Below, one piece after another: positions 1 through 5,852 of a DNA stretch of 7,540 nucleotides. The translations under genes were made by a program, and so were the position numbers. The stretch lies in the NCBI GenBank assembly GCA_012515135.1, contig JAAYYX010000065.1, positions 1 to 7,540 on the forward strand. The letters are read 5' to 3'. Below the pieces are notes generated by a model. That model was given only the letters and a program-made list of their open reading frames with translations, had not been told where the DNA came from and ran no database searches. Within the stretch, counting starts at the first letter, position 1. Every line of letters begins with the position of its first letter. This DNA comes from Clostridiales bacterium. Its GTDB lineage: Bacteria; Bacillota; Clostridia; Peptostreptococcales; Anaerovoracaceae.

Positions 1-29
1 CAATGGTTTTTTGAGATTTATTTGCTGAT

Positions 30-383
30 TCACTTTTCTTTTATATCTCTGCCCAGTTTTTCCATTATCTCTGTGTTAAGTTTCTTTCGCCAGTCTTCCG
101 TATACGTCTTTGCATTTATAAGAAGTTCATCGCAGAATGCGGCGACATCAACTCCGGTGATCTCCAAAACCTCCCTGCCGTTCTTTGCACCTTCCTCAAA
201 AAGTCCTAGGACTCCCTCAAAAATTTCTATCATATCCATGCCTGATCCGGCCGAGTGTTTCCACATATAATGCTGTATCCTATGATACACGAAATCGTAC
301 TCCTCCGGCAGGGCCTTTGCCCGGGCTTCCATCTTTCTCCAGGCTTTTTTGTCCCCTATGAGTTTTTTTATAATGTCACTCAT
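30..383 (-). CDS. DUF1048 family protein, partner of PadR regulator
   Basis: This encodes a 117-residue, highly charged, probably all-helical cytoplasmic protein with no signal peptide or membrane segment. It resembles the DUF1048 family; the segment EVLEITGVDVAAFCDELL (about residues 71-88) is the part I recognise best. The biochemical function of the family is unknown to me. In Firmicutes it is usually encoded directly after a PadR-type regulator, as here. I chose the ATG at 383 because AAGGGAGG lies just upstream and the start overlaps the padR stop codon as ATGA, which implies translational coupling. The frame stays open upstream for 16 more codons inside padR, but that extension has no reason to be used. 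No terminator is visible between the stop and the window edge. I infer that it is co-expressed with the regulator and is either a target or a modulator of it. Confidence 0.85.
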   Translation of the reverse strand: MSDIIKKLIGDKKAWRKMEARAKALPEEYDFVYHRIQHYMWKHSAGSGMDMIEIFEGVLGLFEEGAKNGREVLEITGVDVAAFCDELLINAKTYTEDWRKKLNTEIMEKLGRDIKEK

Positions 384-706
384 TGTTTTTCCTCCCTTAT
401 TTCGTTGATTTTCGATTCGATAAATTCCCATTTTTCCCAGAACTTCTGCAGTTCCCTGCGCCCCGCGTCGTTAAGCGTGAAAAACTTTCGTGACGGTCCC
501 ATAGCGGATGGCTTTTTTTCGATATTCACCAGCCGATTCTTTTCAAGCCTTAACAAAATGGTGTAGACCGTACCGTCCACAATGTCCTTGAAACCCATGG
601 CATTGAGTCGTCTTGTTATATCATATCCATAGGTCTCGCCTCTGCTTATTATTTCAAGAATGCACCCCTCCAGGACACCCTTTAGCATTTCAGTTATGTT
701 ATCCAG
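380..706 (-). CDS. PadR family transcriptional regulator (probable CTG start)
   Basis: A small winged-helix regulator of about 108 residues. The N-terminal helix-turn-helix part runs from NITEMLKGVLEGCILEII through SRGETYGYDITRRL. It is followed by the wing region DGTVYTILLRLEKNRLV and the typical PadR segment GPSRKFFTLNDAGRREL. The C-terminal helix (KFWEKWEFIESKINEI) would form the dimer. PadR proteins usually repress their own operon and answer to small ligands or cell stress; the ligand here is unknown. Start choice: the frame has an ATG at 730, but it lacks a ribosome binding site and a near-perfect Shine-Dalgarno lies inside that extension (710-719). The CTG at 706-704 is 8 nt from the GGAGG core and gives the usual family N-terminus. 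An ATT at 709-707 or the ATG at 730 cannot be ruled out. The stop overlaps the next gene by ATGA. Confidence 0.88.
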   Translation of the reverse strand: MDNITEMLKGVLEGCILEIISRGETYGYDITRRLNAMGFKDIVDGTVYTILLRLEKNRLVNIEKKPSAMGPSRKFFTLNDAGRRELQKFWEKWEFIESKINEIREEKQ

Positions 707-709
707 AAT

Positions 710-719
710 GATCACCTCC
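710..719 (-). promoter_or_regulatory. Very strong Shine-Dalgarno that decides the padR start
   Basis: On the minus strand this reads GGAGGTGATC, ten consecutive bases matching the complement of the usual 16S rRNA 3' end. It lies within the ATG-initiated version of the padR frame, so that ATG (730) is unlikely to be the start. The first plausible initiation codon at normal spacing is CTG (706-704), 8 nt after GGAGG. Confidence 0.7.
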
Positions 720-756
720 GCGATTATCATTTGTTCGTGTTGATATTTGGGTATTA

Positions 757-790
757 AGTATTACATATTACTGGTATATAGTATCACATA
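757..790. promoter_or_regulatory. Candidate PadR operator: 11-bp direct repeat
   Basis: On the plus strand AGTATTACATA (757-767) and AGTATCACATA (780-790) match at 10 of 11 bases and start 23 bp apart, about two helical turns. One copy overlaps the -10 hexamer and spacer of the padR promoter and the other lies just downstream of the expected start site, so a bound protein would block transcription. The first copy is also half of an imperfect palindrome, AGTATTACATATTACT (757-772). PadR proteins commonly autorepress at AT-rich dyad sites of this general type; assignment to this PadR is inference. Confidence 0.5.
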
Positions 791-806
791 GTAGTTAAGG
801 TGTCAA
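778..806 (-). promoter_or_regulatory. Sigma-A promoter of the padR-DUF1048 operon
   Basis: Minus-strand -35 TTGACA (801-806), a 17-bp spacer and -10 TACTAT (778-783). This is a near-consensus housekeeping promoter, with transcription predicted to start near 771, about 65 nt upstream of the proposed padR start. It lies between the terminator of the AOR-ThiS unit and padR, so the pair is probably an independent transcription unit. Confidence 0.8.
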
Positions 807-820
807 GAATATTACAAAAG

Positions 821-847
821 AAAAACGGAGGTATTTCCTCCGTTTTT
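821..847 (-). terminator. Intrinsic terminator after the AOR-ThiS operon
   Basis: A perfect hairpin with CGGAGG and CCTCCG at its core (826-831 with 837-842) and a 5-nt loop (832-836), extended by A-T pairs to 821-847. It lies 24 nt past the ThiS-like stop codon. In the minus-strand RNA the stem is followed by U5-C-U4. The plus strand also ends in eight T, so it could work in both directions, but only leftward genes abut it. Confidence 0.8.
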
Positions 848-870
848 TTTAATTCTCTAAAAACTTTTTG

Positions 871-1065
871 TCAGCCGCCTGCTACGATCCTGATTATTTT
901 TATAACATCACCCTCCTTGATCAAACGGGTTTTATATTCAGCCGCCAGTAGCTGCTTGCCATTGATAAACACTGCAGCACGAGTGTACTTCTTTTTTTTG
1001 ATCATATCGCTAACAGTGATGCCGTCTTGTATTATTTCTTCTTTTTTGTTGATCGTAACTTTCAT
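871..1065 (-). CDS. ThiS/MoaD-like sulfur carrier protein
   Basis: A 64-residue ubiquitin-fold sulfur carrier. The C-terminus, EGDVIKIIRIVAGG, ends in the diagnostic Gly-Gly, whose carboxyl group is adenylated and converted to a thiocarboxylate in this family. The internal strand AAVFINGKQLL also fits ThiS/MoaD. The ATG at 1065 comes 1 nt after the AOR stop (TGATATG), so translation is very probably coupled; the Shine-Dalgarno is weak (GGG). A longer reading from 1146 would overlap the AOR end by 80 nt and adds residues unlike the family. No thiazole synthase gene (thiG) or molybdopterin synthase large subunit gene (moaE) is present in the window. MoaD/ThiS-like genes are known next to AOR-family genes, so I infer a role in supplying sulfur for the tungsten or molybdenum pyranopterin cofactor rather than in thiamin synthesis. 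The partner E1-like enzyme is not in view. Confidence 0.88.
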   Translation of the reverse strand: MKVTINKKEEIIQDGITVSDMIKKKKYTRAAVFINGKQLLAAEYKTRLIKEGDVIKIIRIVAGG

Positions 1066-1066
1066 A

Positions 1067-2947
1067 TCAAACCCATTCAAGATCCAGTCCTTTTTTGGTT
1101 TCAGGCTTGGGATTACCTGTTTCTTTGTCCCATCCGGCCAGTTCATAATAAGTGTCCAGTCCCATTTGGAAACCTTCCTCTGTCAATTGAGCTACTTCTC
1201 CTTCTGAATATTCAATTGGAAGGAAGGCCTTCTTGGGCACTGTGTCATCAGAACGTGAAAACCCAAGTTTTTCATTGAAGAGTCTCATCATGTTTATCCT
1301 GCGTTCTCCAATTTCCTGAAGTTCTTCAAGGGTAACTTCCCAGCCTACGGCATATTTGCAATACTCTATAAGCTCTTGAGGCCCGTATAACTGCCATGCC
1401 GGTCCCCATGCAAACTGACACAAACAAAGGGTGTCCATCATTGCATAGAATTTCTGAGTCACCCATGAAAATTTGACTTTGTTATCATCGAGTACCCCAT
1501 AAGAGTCGCATTTTTCAAATGTATCCAGCATATTTGGCCATATCCAGTTCTGGTCATCTTCCGGAGCCATAAGGGCAGGATCGTGCTCAACAGATTGATG
1601 GTCTGCTCCATAGGGGTTTACCGCATAATGGATAACCAGATTTGGTTTGAATTGTACCATGTGTCCCGGCCATTCCTGTCCTTTTGTAGCCACCAGCAGT
1701 TCTTGAGATCCTCTACCGAGTTCTTCTGCGGCTTTAACACTTCCCTTGGCAAGAAGTGCTCCTATGCCGGGTTCTTTTTTTACTATTTTTTCAATCAATG
1801 GTCCAAAAACATCTCCGTTACCGTATTTCACTTCCAGGCCATCGGTATCTTCAGTCGTCAATATGCCTTTCTCAAAGCAATCCATTGCCCATGCAATCGT
1901 TGCTCCACAGGTTATAGTATCAATACCGTACATATTGCATAACTGGTTGGCATGACATATTTTTGCCAGATCTGTCTGTCCGCAGTAGGATCCGAATGTT
2001 GCCATAGTTTCATATTCAGGCCCGCCATAAAAAGGATCTGCCACTCCGGGGATATCTACAACTCTTTTGCACCTGATCGCACACCCGAAGCAGGTTTCTC
2101 TTTGTTTGAGATATTTTTTTGTCAATGTGTAGCCTGCTGTGCTTTCCCAGTCATCCATTATACCTTTATCGAAATTATAAGAAGGCAGGAATCCTTCTCC
2201 TGCGTGTGCTTCTACACACCCACCGGAACCATCTTGCGTTGTTGCCTCTATTGTGGGGTTGTTATGCATTCTTTCTTTGACATTTAGGGTAAGGGTTTTC
2301 ATGCCTTCCGGGTCAACGGGTTTTCTGGGAGGCTGTTTGTGTACGACCAGCGCTTTAAGATTTTTGGAACCCATAACCGCTCCCATACCGTTTCTGCCAA
2401 ATGCCCTGCTCCTCTGGTGCATAATATTAGCGTAAGGCAAAAGAGTTTCTCCTGCCGGTCCGATTATTGCAGACTCTATTTTCTTGTCATTTATATCTTC
2501 TTCAAGCATCAGGTCAGCATCACCTGTTATTTTGCCCCACATTGCCGATGCATCACGGATCTCAACTTTGTCTCCATCTATATAAATGTAAACCGGTGTA
2601 TCTGCTTTACCTTTTACTATAAGAGCATCATATCCGTTTGCAGCAAAAGCTGCAGGAAGGGATCCTCCTACCTGTGAATCTCCTGCTGCACCCGTAAGCG
2701 GGCTCCTGGCCGCAAGATTCATTCTGCTGTTTCCGCTTATTGGGAATCCCGTCAAAGGAGATGTGGAAAAAACCATTGTGTTTTCCGGCGAAAGCGGGTC
2801 AACCTTCGGATCCATTTCCTTAAGTAGGATGTACATCCCCAAGGCTGAACCTCCTGGGTATTTACGGTATGTTTCACCGTCCAGGGTCTTTATCCTCTTG
2901 GTCCTGTCATTCAAGTCTACGTATAAAAGCCGTGCATCCTTAAACAT
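1067..2947 (-). CDS. Aldehyde:ferredoxin oxidoreductase family protein (W/Mo-pterin, [4Fe-4S])
   Basis: A 626-residue cytoplasmic enzyme, close to the usual AOR-family length. Members oxidise aldehydes to carboxylic acids with ferredoxin as electron acceptor, or run the reverse, using a bis-pyranopterin tungsten centre and one [4Fe-4S] cluster. Seen here: the N-terminal pterin-binding domain (about 1-205) with GGSLPAAFAANGYDALIVKG (94-113) and GRNGMGAVMGSKNLKAL (184-200); the cluster cysteines C286-x2-C289-x3-C293; and the distal fourth cysteine C510 in DTLCLC (505-510), matching the DxxGLC pattern of Pyrococcus AOR with Cys in place of Gly. GGPEYET (308-314) and NPYGADH (444-450) are further family segments near the active site. 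The start at 2947 is preceded by GGTGGAG. The next gene is a sulfur carrier. The substrate cannot be read from sequence, and tungsten rather than molybdenum is inferred from the family. Transcription seems to begin about 310 nt upstream. Confidence 0.93.
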   Translation of the reverse strand: MFKDARLLYVDLNDRTKRIKTLDGETYRKYPGGSALGMYILLKEMDPKVDPLSPENTMVFSTSPLTGFPISGNSRMNLAARSPLTGAAGDSQVGGSLPAAFAANGYDALIVKGKADTPVYIYIDGDKVEIRDASAMWGKITGDADLMLEEDINDKKIESAIIGPAGETLLPYANIMHQRSRAFGRNGMGAVMGSKNLKALVVHKQPPRKPVDPEGMKTLTLNVKERMHNNPTIEATTQDGSGGCVEAHAGEGFLPSYNFDKGIMDDWESTAGYTLTKKYLKQRETCFGCAIRCKRVVDIPGVADPFYGGPEYETMATFGSYCGQTDLAKICHANQLCNMYGIDTITCGATIAWAMDCFEKGILTTEDTDGLEVKYGNGDVFGPLIEKIVKKEPGIGALLAKGSVKAAEELGRGSQELLVATKGQEWPGHMVQFKPNLVIHYAVNPYGADHQSVEHDPALMAPEDDQNWIWPNMLDTFEKCDSYGVLDDNKVKFSWVTQKFYAMMDTLCLCQFAWGPAWQLYGPQELIEYCKYAVGWEVTLEELQEIGERRINMMRLFNEKLGFSRSDDTVPKKAFLPIEYSEGEVAQLTEEGFQMGLDTYYELAGWDKETGNPKPETKKGLDLEWV

Positions 2948-2989
2948 TCAAATCTCCACCTTTCTTATGCAAATAGTGCACTCTAAACT

Positions 2990-3077
2990 TTCTCCTTTGC
3001 ACAATGGCAGGCGTCAAAATCGCTTTTGGCACCCTGTCGTTTCACAGGGCACTGTGTGTCCTGATGAAATCGGAGAA
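2990..3077 (-). promoter_or_regulatory. Candidate structured 5' leader (possible riboswitch) of the AOR gene
   Basis: In the minus-strand RNA, TTCTCC (3072-3077) can pair with GGAGAA (2990-2995) and close an 88-nt domain ending about 42 nt before the AOR start codon. Inside it CCCTGT/ACAGGG (3044-3049 with 3032-3037) forms a hairpin with loop GAAACG. CAGG (3060-3063) can pair with CCTG (3008-3011). A competing hairpin CACAG/CTGTG (3043-3056) uses the same bases as the first. Molybdenum/tungsten-cofactor (Moco and Tuco) RNA motifs are known upstream of such genes, but I cannot confirm a match to their consensus from memory. The element is inferred from pairing only. Confidence 0.35.
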
Positions 3078-3262
3078 TCAAATGTTTATATGATATTCAA
3101 TATTTATTTATAAGGGAAAAATCCCGAATAACAAACCACGTATCCAACTGCCTTATCTGTCAGTGATCAAAAGAGATACTTTTATTTTTCTATATTTATA
3201 AATCACTAAAACCCATTATGAAAAAGGCAATATTGAAAATGAAAAAATGCTTTCCTCTTTAG

Positions 3263-3290
3263 ATTATAAAGATGTTTATTGCCATGTCAA
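3263..3290 (-). promoter_or_regulatory. Strong sigma-A promoter driving the AOR-ThiS unit
   Basis: Minus-strand TTGACA (3285-3290), a 16-bp spacer and TATAAT (3263-3268): both hexamers are perfect. The predicted start is near 3256, giving a leader of roughly 310 nt before the AOR ATG at 2947. The rest of the 386-bp gap (2948-3333) is AT-rich, codes for nothing I can support, and holds the structured element at 2990-3077. No terminator is evident between the fbp stop (3334) and this promoter, so some read-through from the fum-fbp operon is possible. Confidence 0.75.
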
Positions 3291-3333
3291 GCCAATAATC
3301 CTATTACTCTTTTCTATTTATAAAAAATCAGTT

Positions 3334-5286
3334 TTATTCTTTGTCTTCCTTGATTTCCCCATCTTTATAGGCTTCGATCAGGGCTTCCAGTTCTTTTATT
3401 TCACCCATGAGTTTTTTGCCGTCGTCCGTATCTTTTATATACATCCTTTCTTTCAGCATGTCCACGGTCTTTATGGCCGGTGTTGAAAATTCCTGAGTCC
3501 CGTCAGGCTGCAACGGCCGGTATGGCTTATGCTCGGCCAGGGCCATGAACCATGAGTTGAAGATAAAGGTATATCCTGCTATTCCCGTAGTCTTCTGATA
3601 GGCTTTCGATATGCCGCCGTCTATGATATAAAGCAGTCCTTCTCCCTTGACCGGGCTTTCCCCGTCTTTTATTTTCACGGGCACATGTCCGTTAAGTATT
3701 TTGCTTTTGTCGGGGTCCAGACCGAATTCATTTAATATCCTTTCACATGTTTTTCTCTCTTTTATAAGAGAATAATATTCTACTGTCTTTTCTTTGTGTG
3801 TCGATTTATCGTCGATAAAAAGTCTTTCAAATGTGGTCATCTGATCTTTTCCGAACAGAGGCGAACTTTTGCCAAGCCACAGATACCACATCAGATCTCC
3901 TGATCTTCCTGTCTCTCCGGACTTGTTGGGGCTGTAATACGCCTTTCTTATTTCGTCATCCAGGTAATCAATATACTCCCTGCCTTTTTTAGTTACTTCG
4001 TTTACTGTACATTCCTTGAACTCCCCTTCCCGGGTCATGGGTATGCATCCATGATAAAGGAGATTGCCGTTTACGATTTTGTAAAGGGATCCATGGGAAT
4101 AAAGAAATTTTATGTGTTCTTGAAGTTTATCACTTTTCAAAAAAGATGCTTCCAGTATCTTCATCAGTCGTTTCTCTAAATTCGTCAGTTCATAAGGATC
4201 ATCCGGATCGATGGTGGGAAGATTCTTGTCCCGCAGTTCATAAACTTTGTCGTTGATTTTTACTGTTCCGTTTTTGATATCTATTTTATCCAATAGAAGT
4301 CGATTCTCCAATTCGTATTCGGGATGTGCCATTATTCTCTGGCCTTCAACTTTGAACTGGCATATGGCTATAGCTTTGTGCATCTTTGCCGCCAGGTCTT
4401 CATCCACCGGATCAAACTTGTTTTTGTCCAGCATCTTTGGCTTGAAATACTCACAGGGATCATCGCCGTATACTCTTTCTGCAAATACCGCCAGAGGCCT
4501 GAGATTTATTCCGTATCCGATCTCCAGCATGTCAAAATTATTATAGCTTATATTCATTCTGAGTACGTTTGTGATACATGCCCAGTTCCCTGTTGCCGCT
4601 CCCATCCATACAATATCATGATTCCCCCACTGAAAATCCACATTGTGGTAATCCATCAGAAAATCCATTATGTCATCCGGATGGGCCCCTCTGTCAAATA
4701 TGTCTCCTATTATATGGAGCTTGTCTACAGCAAGATTGCTTATGGAAACAGCCAGTTCTTCGATAAAGTCCTCCGCCATACGGCTTTCGATTATTGATTC
4801 GATTATCTTGCTGTAATACCTGGACTTGTTTTCTTCGTCATCGGCATGCAGAAGTTCATCCATACTGTAATCCCAGTGTTCGGGCAATCTTTTACGCACC
4901 TTTGATCTTGTATATTTGGTGGATACGGCTCTGCACACCTGTATTAGTTTGTATATGGACTGGTAACACCATTTGTCAAAGTCTTTCTCTGATTTTTTTC
5001 TCCTTTTTATTTCTGCTTCCGCATTATATATAAGTGAGGCCAATTCATCTCTTTCTGTTCTTGTAAGATCCTGACCGAAAATCTCTTCGATTTTCCTTCT
5101 TATTACGCCGGATGCACTTTTGAGCATGTAGATAAAAGCCTCATGTTCTCCGTGGAGATCACTGAGAAAATATTCTGTTCCCTTGGGCAGCGCCAGTATA
5201 GCCTTAAGGTTTATTATTTCGGCCGCTGCCGCTTTCCTGTTTGGATACTGTTCAGACAGAAGATCAAGATAATGCAGATCAATCAT
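3334..5286 (-). CDS. fbp: Class III fructose-1,6-bisphosphatase
   Basis: This enzyme hydrolyses fructose 1,6-bisphosphate to fructose 6-phosphate, the committed gluconeogenic step. The 650 residues match the Firmicutes class III type (about 640-670), which is unrelated to the FBPases of E. coli or animals and belongs to the calcineurin-like metallophosphoesterases. All the metal-site motifs are present: SDLHGE (42-47), IIGDIFDRG (192-200) and WGNHD (220-224), with later histidines in YHGC (411-414) and NGHVPV (532-537). A large insert separates the first two motifs, as is usual for class III. The last 30 residues are charged and low in complexity. The ATG at 5286 follows GGAGG with 7-nt spacing and overlaps the fumarase beta stop by ATGA, so it is the third gene of a fumarase-fbp operon. 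Class III enzymes are typically Mn2+-dependent; regulation here is not visible in the sequence. Confidence 0.96.
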   Translation of the reverse strand: MIDLHYLDLLSEQYPNRKAAAAEIINLKAILALPKGTEYFLSDLHGEHEAFIYMLKSASGVIRRKIEEIFGQDLTRTERDELASLIYNAEAEIKRRKKSEKDFDKWCYQSIYKLIQVCRAVSTKYTRSKVRKRLPEHWDYSMDELLHADDEENKSRYYSKIIESIIESRMAEDFIEELAVSISNLAVDKLHIIGDIFDRGAHPDDIMDFLMDYHNVDFQWGNHDIVWMGAATGNWACITNVLRMNISYNNFDMLEIGYGINLRPLAVFAERVYGDDPCEYFKPKMLDKNKFDPVDEDLAAKMHKAIAICQFKVEGQRIMAHPEYELENRLLLDKIDIKNGTVKINDKVYELRDKNLPTIDPDDPYELTNLEKRLMKILEASFLKSDKLQEHIKFLYSHGSLYKIVNGNLLYHGCIPMTREGEFKECTVNEVTKKGREYIDYLDDEIRKAYYSPNKSGETGRSGDLMWYLWLGKSSPLFGKDQMTTFERLFIDDKSTHKEKTVEYYSLIKERKTCERILNEFGLDPDKSKILNGHVPVKIKDGESPVKGEGLLYIIDGGISKAYQKTTGIAGYTFIFNSWFMALAEHKPYRPLQPDGTQEFSTPAIKTVDMLKERMYIKDTDDGKKLMGEIKELEALIEAYKDGEIKEDKE

Positions 5287-5840
5287 TTTTGTTCCTCCAG
5301 ATATTTTTTTCTTCCTGTTTTATAAATATCGTTTCCAAAAGAGTCCACTGCCACTTTTACAGGCATATCCCTAACTGTGAGCCTGCGCAGTGCCTCCGTT
5401 CCAAGATCGTCAAAAGCTACTGTTTCGGATCTTATTATTTTTTTTGACATGAGAGCTCCCGCTCCGCCTATTGCGGCAAAATACACCGCTTTATTTTTTT
5501 TGATTGCTTCTATGACTTCTTCACTTCTAGGCCCTTTGCCTATCATCCCAGTTTGCCCTTCTTCCATGAGCATGGGTGCATAGGGATCCATTCTGTAACT
5601 GGTCGTCGGTCCTGCAGAGCCCATTGGTCTTCCGGGTTTTGCCGGCGTTGGACCCACATAATAAATAATGGCATTTTTTATGTCAAAAGGAAGCGCTTCG
5701 CCTCTTTTGAGCATTTCTGTCATGCGCTTATGGGCTGCATCCCTTGCTGTATATATTTCCCCGGACAAAAGAACATCATCTCCTGTCCTTAAAAAGGCCA
5801 GTTTTTCTTTTGTAAACGGCCCGGTTATTTTCACTGTCAT
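5283..5840 (-). CDS. Class I fumarate hydratase, beta (C-terminal domain) subunit
   Basis: A 185-residue subunit of the oxygen-sensitive, iron-sulfur fumarase that interconverts fumarate and (S)-malate. In E. coli FumA this is the C-terminal domain of a single chain; here it is a separate gene, as in many anaerobes and archaea. The swivelling-domain features are present: GDDVLLSGEIYTARDAAHKRM (residues 20-40), VGPTPAKPGRPMGSAGPTTSYRMD in the middle (62-85), IGKGPRS, and the C-terminal GTEALRRLTVRDMPVKVAVD (147-166), followed by SFGNDIY. The ATG at 5840 has AAAGGAT upstream, 12 nt separate it from the alpha-subunit stop, and it overlaps fbp by 4 nt. L-tartrate dehydratase beta subunits share this fold, so a different hydroxy-diacid is possible; fumarase is the likelier reading. 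Confidence 0.9.
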   Translation of the reverse strand: MTVKITGPFTKEKLAFLRTGDDVLLSGEIYTARDAAHKRMTEMLKRGEALPFDIKNAIIYYVGPTPAKPGRPMGSAGPTTSYRMDPYAPMLMEEGQTGMIGKGPRSEEVIEAIKKNKAVYFAAIGGAGALMSKKIIRSETVAFDDLGTEALRRLTVRDMPVKVAVDSFGNDIYKTGRKKYLEEQK

Positions 5841-5852
5841 TTTGTATATCCT

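Noticed and set aside
1066..1146. Longer 91-codon version of the ThiS-like protein
   Set aside because: The extra 27 residues come from the overlapping AOR 3' end and are unlike the family. The ATG at 1065 gives the standard length.
2763..3113. 116-codon plus-strand open frame running from the AOR gene into the gap
   Set aside because: Half of it is the antisense of AOR and the rest covers the AT-rich leader. The product looks random and has no initiation signal.
3107..3134. Second possible minus-strand promoter for AOR: TTGTTA, 16 bp, TATAAA
   Set aside because: Hexamers are imperfect in very AT-rich DNA, and the promoter at 3263-3290 is far stronger. It could be a secondary start but is not supported well enough to list.
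3291..3333. Terminator for the fum-fbp operon
   Set aside because: Only a weak TTATTG/CAATAA pairing is present nearby, with no T-run after it on the minus strand, so no intrinsic terminator is called.
3247..3486. 79-codon plus-strand open frame in the fbp/AOR gap
   Set aside because: Hydrophobic residues reflect T-rich DNA, it overlaps the fbp 3' end in antisense, and it shows no family motif.
4324..4797. 157-codon plus-strand open frame opposite fbp
   Set aside because: It lies wholly antisense to a clearly conserved metallophosphoesterase gene, has no ribosome binding site I can support, and resembles no family.
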